Source: Hyposmocoma kahamanoa (taxonomy: Eukaryota > Arthropoda > Insecta > Lepidoptera > Cosmopterigidae). Taken from it: a stretch of DNA of 64,000 nucleotides. Positions within the stretch are counted from its first letter, which is position 1; each line of letters opens with the position of its first letter. The stretch spans positions 5,406,363 to 5,470,362 of the forward strand of contig NW_020653750.1 in the NCBI RefSeq assembly GCF_003589595.1, given 5' to 3'. Positions 12,477 to 24,800 of this stretch are shown here, in pieces. The notes beneath the pieces were generated by a model that saw nothing but the letters and a program-made list of their open reading frames with translations, was not told the origin of the DNA and made no database searches. A program made the position numbers and the translations under genes.

Positions 12477-12779
12477 AGTAGAGCTCACTGTTAAAGAGTT
12501 CGCCCAGTGAGGTACTGCGACCTTACCTATTTCTGCCGCCAAGCAATACAGTGAGGATTATTGAGTACCAGTTTTGAAGGGTTTGCTGGTGAAATTACTG
12601 GCACATAGGACTAGACAACTTATGTCTCAGGTTGACCCGTGCAGTGGCAGTGCTCTTCAGATCTTTGCGGTTTAAAGTACTGAGTGGCACTGAAACTGCA
12701 ATGGACAGGCCATAACAATGTCGCTTCATACCAAGCGCACGACTTGTTCGTCTTATCACTCGGTACCATAAAAAAAACA
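12477..12779 (+). mobile_element. Family B repeat, near full length
   Basis: Starts GTAGAGCTC, then GAGTTCGCCCAGTGAGGTAC, TTCTGCCGCCAAGCA, GGTGAAATTACTGGCACATA, the GCAGTGGCAGTGC block and the end CACTCGGTACCATAAAAAAA. This 5' start recurs in other copies, so it looks like a true element end. Confidence 0.8.
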
Positions 12780-13075
12780 CATTTCTTTGACACACCGCAT
12801 ATTTGGCTTAGCAGTAAAAGAGGCCAAGTTAAGAGGTAGTCGCTTTAACAACGGGTCATTAAGGGGACGTCCTCTATTTATAGACGGGCTCGTATTTCAA
12901 ACGCGACAAGAAGCGTAATCGGGCGCACGTGTCGTGTGCCGTGCTATGTTTGTGGAGCGATTTAAAAACTAAAGCGATGTACTTCTTTCTAAAATGTTAT
13001 TGCCGCCTGTGCTCAAACCTTTGAATCGAGTGGACGTATTTTATAATTAAAAATTAATTATTTCAAGGTTAAGCG

Positions 13076-13263
13076 TGCTGGTGAAATTACAGGTACATAG
13101 GAATATTCAACTTATGTCTGAAGGTGACAGGCGCAGTGGTAGTGCCTCTCAGATCTTTGAGATTTAAAGATCAGAGCTGAACTACAACTGTAATGAACAG
13201 GCGCGTCGCTTATCACCAGGTACACAAATTGCTCGTCCTGTCACTTGGTATCATAAAAAAAAT
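13076..13263 (+). mobile_element. Family B repeat, 5'-truncated
   Basis: Begins GCTGGTGAAATTACAGGTAC and runs to CACTTGGTATCATAAAAAAA. Diverged in the middle. Confidence 0.75.
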
Positions 13264-15020
13264 ATTCACAGATAAAATAATTCTAAATCGAACCATGTAA
13301 ATAACTTTTATACGCCATAATTGTAAATTTCGCCCATTAGTGTCGTAAGGGACCAATTAGGCTGCAACCTTTATCACAAATATCCAGAGATAACTTAAAG
13401 CACATTTTAAACTCTAGCCTGTATTTCAATTATGAAAGTGTACAAATCATCATTAATTTATGTAACAACTTATATACTTGCAGCATATTTCTACCAATTG
13501 ACCCAAGGTCAGAGTTCTAACAAAAAAATCGTCATTTAGGATTATTCGATGACCACAAAATCGAATCATACAGTTTAAATTTAATAAAAGCATCACGTCA
13601 CACAGCAAAAAACAATGCACTGTAAAATATAGACCAACTTTTATCACACGAAAGTTATAAAAATAATACGAGCTACATAAATTAAATTATGTATAACGCA
13701 AACAACTTTTTTTTTAATCGATGAAAACTAATTACTCACTTCCTGTGAAATATTATTAAAATTTATGTATGTTTATAACTCTCCTACTTAACCATAAAAA
13801 ACTTATCGACCAATTTTATTCGTACAATCTTTAAACTGCTCTCCTGAAAAGTTATTGTTTTTGCAAATGCCACCTTATTACACAAAGGGTGTTTAGATAA
13901 TTCGCTTTTTTTAAGCTAATGTATAAAGTTAGAGTGCTTTGTAAAATAGTCTATTGCAACCTAACAACAACTCTTGGAATATTAATCTCAAAATATACAA
14001 GAGCAATATAATTTGGGCCACAAAAGAGCATCTGTTCTATTGCGGCTAACATGCACTCCGTTTAAGGGGAGCACTCTCAAAATGAGCCGAATTTGATGAA
14101 GACACGGTTAGCAACGCATTAATCTTTGTCACAAACGGTTGCTACGGCGCGCGCTATGCTTGTCACATAAATGACACACTTTCGCGCAACGTGGATTAGG
14201 TGTGGACGTTTAAAAGGAATGGCAATTAAGAAATCCAATGTCTTATTTACATTTTTTATAAGTCATTAAGTTATCTTGTAGACATTGTTTAAAAGGTCCA
14301 TTTTATAAGAAGTAGGACTTCGTACTCTTAGCATAATAAATCCACATGTCACATACGTCAAAAACTATACATTTATCACATGAAAGACATGAAAATAATA
14401 AATGAAACTAATTATGTATATCTATAGGGCTAGCACAACTGGATGCAACTTGCGCGAGATCTCTTGCGAGAACAGCAGTATCTCGCGCTTTATATCGCTC
14501 TCGCTCAAGTCCCGCCCTGTCCTAACCCTACTGACATTTGAAACTCTCCTATTTAAGAGTCTATACAACCTCAAGTGGCTTTGGTTGATTCCACATAACA
14601 GTGAAAGTGTTCAATCAATCACTTTGGAAAAAATATATAGTAAAATTGAGGATATACAACTGATTTAGTATACGGAGTGAAAACACGATTCCCAAAAATT
14701 TTCACGATAGAAAAAACCTCGAAATTTTACAAGAAAACCGCTGTATTCATTAAGTAATTTACCGATGATTTTTTTTTTATATCAACTAAACTGAAATAGA
14801 ACGCGTATAGTGTACGAAATGCATTTTTCAAATGGCTTTAATTTCGTTTGTAAAAAAATAAATTCTGAAATAATCGACTTGCGCACTAGAATCGATTCAG
14901 TACAGGAAAAATTTGAATTCAAGCTGAAGTAGTATCGATTTTTAAGCATAAAAATATATCGACTGATTCCTTTCGTAGAACATTTAAGCCTCTCTCCAGA
15001 AAGTCTCACTCAGTCGAAAT
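13264..15020. other. No gene recognised; possible promoter patch upstream of the four-TM gene
   Basis: AT-rich except for CpG-containing patches at 14130-14200 and 14440-14530. The second is followed by CCTATTTAAGAG (TATA-like, 14545). Whether it drives the gene starting at 15803 is not visible. Confidence 0.3.
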
Positions 15021-15230
15021 GATGACCTCTGTGGTGGAGTTTCTTGCACACCGGTTTTCATGGTATCGCCATCTCTGAGGTCCTGGATTCGATCCCCGGC
15101 CGGATTAGCTTAAAAAAAATTTATATACTGTTTCTGGTTTGTGGTACCGTCGTTGTTACCGATTTCCATAACACGAGTACTTCAGTTACTTACTTTGGGA
15201 TCAGAACAACGTCTGTGATGCTATTTAATA
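15021..15230 (+). mobile_element. Family E tRNA-headed SINE
   Basis: Head GACCTCTGTGGTGGAGTTTC, long variable-arm-like spacer, GATTCGATCCCCGGCCGG as B box, body TTACCGATTTCCATAACACG and GGGATCAGAACAACGTCTGT. It ends about 570 bp upstream of the four-TM gene start codon. Confidence 0.65.
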
Positions 15231-15802
15231 TTAACAACATAAAACAATATGTATGTGGCCTTATTACATACACCTAGAGTGTGATTTTCTCACGCGAATT
15301 GAAAAATTAGTCGTTATTTTGTTAGTTGTATGTACATATTATGATTTCATATTCTCATGACTAAATCCGATTTTAGTTAGGTAATAATACAAAATGACAT
15401 ATTAATGTAGTAAAACATTTTTAAACCTTACATTTTTTATTGGTTACTTCATTGGGTACTACAACATATATTATGACTAATAACGCCTTAGGAAATGAAA
15501 CAATTTTTTTGGATCTAAAACGCGTAAGTATATTTGATTTTTCAAACAAACTCACGTTTCGCGTGCTTTATAGGTCCGTTTTAGAAATTCTCTGGAACTC
15601 CATAATAACACAATATTTAGTAAATATTATAAAATTACAAAATTTCCATAAATTATGTAGCACAACATTTTAATTTTATGAAATAACATTAATCTATTTA
15701 ATTATACGCGCAAAATTATTACGTTAATAATGATTCATTTTTAAGGAAAAAAATATTTAGCCCATTGCTAGGATAAGTAATATTGCGACGTTTAGTTTTA
15801 CA

Positions 15803-15828
15803 ATGGCTTCGCTACAAACTCCACCAAT
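15803..15828 (+). CDS. Exon 1 (coding start) of the four-TM gene
   Basis: Encodes MASLQTPP and two bases of the next codon, then donor GTAAGT. The ATG context is ACAATGG, and an in-frame TAG lies upstream within the same stretch, so translation cannot begin further 5' without another exon. The two overhanging bases AT pair with the first G of exon 2 to make Met9. Any 5' UTR exon is not identifiable. Confidence 0.8.
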
Positions 15829-18800
15829 GTAAGTAAATTAAATTCAATTATTTCTAATAAAATATTTTTTAATATTGGCTGTCGAGCTTTCTTAAAATTA
15901 CGATGTAGGTGTGCTATTTTTATTATATCTAAAAACTGTAATTAGAGCAATTCTGTATATAGAACATAATTTTGGGAAATCAGTTTTAGTGCCTAGACTG
16001 ATATTTAGATAGAACAAGTACTTTGAGTAGTCTAATTACTTGAGAAATTATTGGTTCTTCATGCGAAATTTCATCTCCTTCAATATTGCTTTTTGTCACA
16101 AAAAATTGAGTTTTATTTTTATATAATATCAAGTGACGGGACGAACGAGTGGTGCGACTGGTGGTAAGCTACACGCCTGTCCATTACACTTGCAATGCGA
16201 CTTAGAGCTTTAAATAGCAAAGATCTGAAGGGCACTGCCCCTGCCCTCATCACTCTGAGACATAAGTTGACAAATCCCATGTGCCTGTAATTTCACCAGC
16301 TCCCTTACCCTTTTAAACTGGAACGCAATAATGCTAACATTACTGCTTGGTGACAGAAATAAGTAAGGCGGCAGTACTTCCCTGGACGAACTCTTTCACA
16401 AGAAGCTCTACCACTGTCCTTGTCCTGGGTCCCATCTATCTTAATACCAAAATTCGCCAAATTTGGTTTAGCGATTTAGGTATGAAAACGTAACAGACAG
16501 GGTTACTTTCGCATTTATAGTATTTAGTTTGAATAGTTTAGATTACAAGATAACGAAAGAGCGATCCAAACTGTTCTTCATTACAAGATTTAACCATAAT
16601 TAACAAAACATTGAACAGCGCACTGTTCGTATACGGATTATTTTTAATAAGGTATTTTGTCTAATTTTCAGGAGGCCTGTGGCCCTCGTCCCTTCCCAAG
16701 CCTTTGAGATGCCTACAAAGGTTTTGGTCAGAGTTTTTGGATACATGAACATGGTCAGTATATATTTCCCAGAAAGACGTCACTGTTTCCCAGAACGCTT
16801 TCAAAAATCATCCTGTTTTCGTATAAGTATATAAAACATTTTTGTGAACTTTTCATTGGAACGAAATATTTAGTCAGTATTTAATTATATAGCAATTCAA
16901 CATTACAATTATACAGTACAATTCAACGTGTTAATCGAGAAATATGCAACCGATTTTCCTTAAATAATACGTATTTAATTTTCCTTGTACAATCATAGCT
17001 GTCTAAATTTCCTTATATAATGACTGCTACATAAATGCCTTTAAAATTCGATCATTTTATTTACTTAAATAGTAATTTTAGTTAAGAGCAGCGAAAGTCT
17101 AGTAGAATAATGATTCATACCTTCGATTCCTACCAACAGGCTTAGGGAACATCTTTTAATTCACACTTTTTTATAACAACGAAGAAAATCATCGGGATGT
17201 AACCTGCATGACAGAAAAGATTCGCAAAATGGCCTCTAACATAATACAAATAAAATTGAAATGTAGTTTTTCAAGAGAGGTGATATACATTATCTTTCCA
17301 TACTGCCGTCACTCTCGAAAACACTCACTTTAAAACAGTGTCGAAATTTAAATACTTGGGGCACTGGATCACCGGAGTCGCTAAAAGATGACAAGGACAT
17401 AAAAAAGGAATGTAGGGCGCTAGCTGTAAGGAGTAATATGTTAATCCGTAGATTTGCGAGGTGTATAGCAGACGTGAAGGTGGTGATCTTGTTCTAAACT
17501 TATTGCCGATCGTTTTACACCTATAATCTATGAATGGCATGTACTCAAAAAGTATTCCGTGCTCCACGTGTCCAATACAATGCAATGTACAGTCGATGCT
17601 CTAAGATACCAAAATCCCTAACCGACCTTTTGGTTCTGAGAGCCTTCTTACGGAAAAATGTAAAGATATTCCAGCTTCTTATGTGAAATTCATATTTATG
17701 TCATTTTTTTTTTATAATATCAAGTGACGAACAAATAGTGCGCCTGATGGTAAGCTACATGCCTGTCTATAATAGTTGCAGTGCCACTCAGAGCTTTAAA
17801 TCGTAAAGATCTGAGGCGCACTGCCACTGTGCCCGTAACTCTGAGACATAAGTTGACAATTCTCATGTGCCTGTAATTTCACCAGCACCTTTAACCCTTT
17901 AAAACCGAAACTCAATAATGCTGACATTACTGCTTGGCGGCGGAAATAGGTAACATGGCCGTACTTCCCTGGATGAACTCTCTCACAAGGAGCTCTACTA
18001 CTACTAAAATCAAGTTCAAACGCCATCACTTAATTATGCAATAACGTAGTCATAACAAATGAATTTTACGACTTACACGTTAAATGTTAAGTTTGTTTAA
18101 TACTGCTGAAATGAAATGAAATTTTATTTGCTTAAAACATGGTGAACGAAAGATGGAACGTAGTAGAATAGAACACCATATTTTACCTGATTAGGTATAT
18201 AGTAGATATAATCAATCAATTAATAACAACGAAATAATAACTATCAATGTTAAACTATTAGACATTATACATTGTTTTTATATTATACATACATACACAT
18301 TAAGCACAAAATTTCATATCAACATTTATCTAAAAAATCAGTCATTTTGGAATAATTTTTGTTTCTGCTATTTGGTAACGTTTTAATGTCTCTTGGTAGA
18401 GCATTATAAATTCGAACATACATACCATTGCATTGTTTTTTGTAATAAGACAATCTGAGTTTATTATTATACACCAGTCTATTTGGGTCCCATAAACCAG
18501 TACTATGTACAGGTATGTTTTGCTTAACGAACCATGCCACTTCGAAAATGTACTGTTAGGTTATAATCATAATCAGGTTGTATTTTGCATACTATGTTAT
18601 ATATCGTATCATACTCGAACAAATGTTTATTTAAATGTATCACTTTTGCAAACTGTTACATAGAATTTATCATACCCTTTCACAATAAATTCTAATCATA
18701 TAGTTAANNNNNNNNNNTAACTTCATAACTTTTTACGTTTCATAGATCATTGGGCCATCTACTAGCAATAACCTTTGCATGTTGAAGGCATGGAATCCAG

Positions 18801-21800
18801 ACTTTTTTTCCATCCTCTAAGGCGTTGAATTACGACATTTTACTTTTATATCGGTGTTGCCAATTAATATTTCTTAATGCCATAGACTGTGTCGTAACTA
18901 TACTACACCAACGTTGTTGGTAGGTCAATTAAGCAACTTATTATAGTTGTTGTTCAGTGATCTACTCAGAACGAAATAGTCGTTTGTATAGGTATATTTA
19001 TATATAGGTACTAATATATACATGTAGGTATACTACAGTAGCGAAGCGTGAAAATTGTCTTTAGTAAAACCGGAGCAAAACAAAGAACAGTTGCCTTGAC
19101 AAACTTCTTAGCACACAATACACTAGTACACTTTATTTCACTGATTAATTATTCTACACATAAAATTAAGCACAAAATGTAATAAATTACTTTACAATAT
19201 TTATGATATTTGATGATACGTGGAAAATTGTAGGCAAGCCGGTAGAAATCGGATTATTTGGACGGCTCGCCACTGGTATAATATATTGTTATTTATTATT
19301 TGATAAAATATAATGTTAAGTTTTGTTTGTCTATACAATTTAAATTTTATTACGTATCCCATTCTGATTAGCTTTCCTATATCTCAAAGGTTGTCTGGAA
19401 GAGATCACCCACAATGGTTTTAAGCTGTCTATGTACTATTTTTCTTCCTGCTGCTGTGAGCAATAAAGTGTATATCTAACTATCTACTTGTCGGTTAGTT
19501 CATAGGTTTGTTAGTAAATTATTCAGGTCCGAAATAATAATAATAATAATAACGCACACACTCAACATAACCCCGCACTAGGGAAACCCTGTGTCGCGGG
19601 TGCTATGGACACACTCATAGACAACCACAAATTACACCCAAACTCACGAGAAAAATAAATGGAGGCCATACACATATTTCTCCCGGCCCGGGAATCGAAC
19701 CTGGGACCTCTACGTGGCAGTTCGGCATGGTAACTGTTCGGCCACGGAGGCAGTTAGATAGGCAGTTAGAATAAATGCTTGTTATTGTCCTTATTATAAT
19801 TCTTCAAACTCATGTAAAGTCTATACACACTTTGAGCCTTCATGATGGACTGTAATGTAAAACCCCTAAGTTGCCAGTTTTAGATCATAATTTACCACAA
19901 CCCCGAGCCTCCACCTGCGCCTAGTAGTGGTTCGCTTGCGGATTTATAATTATGATAAACTATTGTAAGATTCTTATGTAACTACCTCCGTGGTGGAACG
20001 GTTACCATGCTGGCCTGACACGCAGAGGTTCCGGGTTCGATTCCCGGGCCGGGAGAAATATTTGTACGGCCTACATTTATTTCTCTCATGAGTTTTGGTG
20101 TAATATGTGACTACGTAGACAAACACAAGTTCCTAATGAGGTGCTGTGAGTATGTACGTTATTGTTACCTATATCATTACTATTGCTTTTATTTTCAGAT
20201 GATGGAATTGTATTTGGGCCTATATTCATTGGGCTACATACTGGATATGGTTGATAAAGACAGCGTAAAGTATGCCACAATCCCTGGGACAAAAAGGATG
20301 GACCTATCGCTTTATTCAATCATATTCAGTGCTTCAATCCTCTCTGTCATTTTTAGTATCGTATTGATCGCCGGCACAACATTGGTAAATAGTATTCCTT
20401 ATTACTTAATTTAAGATACAATTTTAAATACACTCCAACAAAACTATATTTTATTTGATGTCTTTGCGAACCACATCAGTAGTGTTACATTTTTATAAGT
20501 ATAAGTGACGGGAGGTATAAGTCGTGCGCCTGATGGTAAGCTACACACCTGTTCATAACAGTTGCAGGGTCATTCCGACCTTTAAATCGCAAAGATCCGA
20601 GGAGCACTGCCACTCCTGGGACAGTAAGTTGAGAAGACCCATGTGCCTGTAATATCACATCCTTACCCTTCAAAACCGGAACGCTGTAATAGTCACATTA
20701 CTGCTTGGCGGCAGAAATAGGTAAGGTTAGTAGGCAGTACTTCCCTGGACGAACTGCTACATACGGAGCTCTACTGTTACGTGTGGTGCACTATAAGTTT
20801 CCGGAATGAATAAGAAAAAAATACTATAAATGATCAGAATTGAATTTATTGTTTCTTAAAATATGCTCCGTTAGCGTTAATGCCCTTTTTCATACGAATG
20901 AACCAATTTTGAAAACATTTATGCCACTCCTTCGTGACAATCTCTGAAACATATTTTTATACTCGTCGACAGCCTCTTCAGGAGATGAAAAACGTTGACC
21001 GCCTAACTGGTTCCTAATTTTTGGACTGTACGCGGGATAAGGTCAACGTTGTTCACCTTCAATAATTCATTTGTCTATCTGGCCTTGAACTGGCATTATC
21101 GTGGTGCAAGGTGATATGGCGTTTACGGTTATTTTTACGGAGTTTGTCAATAACTTTCTACAACCAAATGGTCGTGTACCAATCACTATTCACGGTACAA
21201 CGATTCACCAAAGCAACAGTAGCCACGTGTCCAGTTTTATTAAAAAAAGATGCAATCTTACGCTAGAGGCAGTTTGCACGCGCGCCAGTTTGGTTGGTTT
21301 CAGCTCATCTCGATAGACCCATACGCTCGATTGTTGCTTTGTTTTGGAATCGTAACTATAGATCCATGTTTCGTCATCTGTACATAGTAACAGATGACGC
21401 CACACCAAATACCAAACCCACACCAAAGTTGACGCCCCTTCGTTGAATCTGGTAAATATGGCATTGCACCAAGTGACGCGATCCATTTTTTGAGCCTCAG
21501 TCAAATTGTGTGGGATCCAACGAGAGCACAGCTTTTTCAGATCCAAATGTTTGTGTAATATCGATTGTATTTGACTCATGCTTATGCCTAAAGATGCCCG
21601 AATCTCACGGTATGTCACATGTCTGTTTTGATCATACAGCGCACGGCATCGTTGTTTTTGTTGTTCACAGCAGTGGCCGGGTGACCATCACGAAATTCGT
21701 CACTGAGATTCACACGACCGCGTTTGAATTCTACAAACCAACTACAAATAGTCATCTTGCATGGTGCTTCATCGCCAAATGCAGTTTGAAGCCGAGCGAA

Positions 21801-24800
21801 GCACCGCTGAACTGTCAAATTACACTTAATGTCGTAAAAATCATACTACGAAAATTTTCACGAGTTACATCCATGGTGATGTAGACAACCAATTTCTAAA
21901 ATGACGCCACCATGTAAAAACAAGTGACAGTCAGATGAAACAAACTGTATTTTACAGCCAAAGAGTTCTATTTTCAAATGTTGTTATTACTTTTTAAATA
22001 TTGTTTATGTTAGGGGCCAAAACCGGAAACTTATAGTGCGCCCTATGTAATAATAATAAAAATAAATCATTTATTGTCTCCACAAACAGTGCACGTAAAA
22101 ACAAAATAGATGCTTTACGTAACATACAGTATAATCTGGATGCGGAGGCTGTCCCCTGAACTAGGAAAACCTGTATCTGAAAACAAGATCAAAGCAAAAT
22201 AAAAAACAAAAGTGAAGTTGTAGATAATGCAAATTTATGTTCATGCGTTCTTGCGTGCGTGCGTGCGTGCGTGTGTGCGGGCGAACGGGCGTGCGTGCGT
22301 GCGTGCGTTCTTTCGTGGGTGCGTGCTTGCGGGCGTGCGTGCGTGTGTGATTCTCATACTTGTTCACAATTTGCTGACTTTCGGAGCCTTGTCAATAACG
22401 TACTCTTCCTGTTACCAGTAATAACTTTTTATCAGTTGTTACTGGTGGTGACAAGGTCAGGTTTCTAAACTTCGAAATATACAATAAGATATAGCAAAAA
22501 TAACAGAAGCGACGATGTGAATATTGTAAACGTGTCGTAAACGTGGCTCTGTACAAAAAAAGACGCATTGGGAGAATTTTGTATTCGATTCCTAACTACC
22601 TCTTATTTCAACGGTAAAGGAAAACATTATAAGGAAAATGGCATGCACGTTCGCAAAATTCTTTGTAAGCATGTGAATAAAATTCCCAACTCACATTGGT
22701 GTTAAAATATAAATTATCTAACTCGTAAACTATATGGTAAGATGAAATAATAATTTACTAATAGAAAATGTTTCAAATTATCGGGAACGGTTGTCTATAA
22801 AGACGTTTAGTCAGTATCTAAAAGACCTACACGGTGAAACTCCTAATTAAAAGCATTAGACGCTATATGGCGTGTCACCTGTGCGTCTAATTCTCAATAA
22901 AAATTGAAGAAAATTAATTTGTGAAAATGCGCTTGTGTGAAATATTTTTTCATGCAGTTAATTCTCCCACACTTCTTCCGCATAAAATTATAAAATAAAT
23001 AGCACAAGCCCAAGTACAGTCACAGACACCACCACCAAATATATACCCGACACCTGTTTCGCCTCTATACGAGGCATCCTCAGGGGTTGTTGATTGTTAT
23101 ATAAATTTTCCTCCAATTTTATTAACATGGACATTCGCAAAGAAACAAAAGTTTGAATCTATTAATTACGTCTAAGGCCGGGTACTCATTAGCGAGCTGT
23201 AACTGTAAAGTGACAGATACAGTAACGAGGTTCTAGTGTGTACGCTTGAAACAGTCTTCAATCAGCCGGCTCACTGCGAACCGCACGCGGCAAACTCGCG
23301 AGTACACACTATTATTTTTGATTACATAACATGCAATGGTTACGGTTACAGCTCGCTAGTGAGTACCCGGTTTAAGTGTTTACAAAAATATGTATAGAAA
23401 ATGGTCAATATTATCTATATGTTCAGATTGCTCATATTAGGCTGTACTTTTGATCATATCGACATTATTATACGCTAAACAACCACACCAATTCCCTGTC
23501 TTATGAATACCGGAGCAACAAAAATCACTTCGGAGTATTTACACAGAACACAGACCAGACCAGAACTGGAAGAAACCGAGGTCGTCAATTATGGTAATGA
23601 ATATATTGTTTATTGCACAAAACAAATATAAAAAAATAATTTTACAAAAGGCGACACGTGTCGCTTACCACCAGGCGCACGATTTATTGGTCTTGTCACT
23701 TAATATCATAATTAAATCAAAGGCAGTGAGAGCAAAAGTCATAAGCGTGCAACATCGTGCGAGATAGAAAGAGGGAAAAATATTATAAACTAATATTATA
23801 AATTCAAATATACCGATACTTATAAATTATACTATGTGAGGTGTACATTGCAATCTTATTCATGCACAGTATTAAAAGCGGAGGTTTTTTTTGCCAAACC
23901 TGAAAATGTTTTGAGCACGCAGAAATCTGAGCGAATACTTAACACGTTGGATTTGTTTGTTTGATCGTTCAAGAGGGTGACCGATCCCAAAGGCATTCAT
24001 TGTAAGCAATTTTTCAACGCAAATAACAAATTTTTCTACCGCCGCCCGGTGCCCTATAGTTATGGTTGTTCATAAGTTTACGAGTGATTGAGGGTATCAA
24101 ATCCGACATTTGCATTATTTTTTTATTTATTTAGCAAGCTTTAGCTATAGAGTCATGAACTTAAAAGGATAACAAATAATTAAGAAACTCAACATGTTTA
24201 AAAAAATACTTAGAATAAAAACTTAAAAACCAGCCATTTTTTCACCCGATATTTCTAAGAATTCTTACATTTTGTCACTCTATTCAAAATAACACGACTT
24301 TTTAGAAAGAAACGGTACAATATTATACAGTATAAAGCTGTATCAAAATTTCATTCCAGTACTTCGTAATCGTAATTCGGTGTACGACTGCCAGAGTTTG
24401 CGATAGGTTATTCACTGTTTGGTCAATCATAACGACCACTTCGCCGGTGTCAAAATTTGGCGTTGACTTTACGTCCTTGACTTTGAACATCATAATCGTT
24501 TTGAACATCCGCGATCATCCCCAGATCAGTTTGATACTAAGTATATGCACAGTAGATAACCTAAGATACTTGAGCCCTTAATCGCCTATTTGGTTCTGAG
24601 TAGATAATTGAAGTAAAATGTTAAGGTGAGCCGTAGAATTCATTTTGGTATGACTTTCTTTATTGCATCATTAGTAAATTAAGTTTTAAGATTTTTTTAA
24701 GCCAATTTGATCTTACTTATATACAGAATACAAATTTCAACTATAAATGCACAAGAACACTACCAGAACCAAAAGGTTGGCTAAGGGGTCAGACATCTTA

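Noticed and set aside
14402..14668. 88-codon frame with a TATA-like word inside
   Set aside because: There are no splice signals, family motif or start context. The TATA-like CCTATTTAAG is noted only as a possible promoter patch.
21205..21618. Active mariner transposase
   Set aside because: Frameshifts at several points and loss of the segment with the third catalytic residue make it inactive.
22161..22468. Cys/Ala/Arg-rich and His/Thr/Arg-rich open frames on both strands
   Set aside because: They are translations of a GTGC-type microsatellite. The frames are open only because the repeat lacks stop codons.
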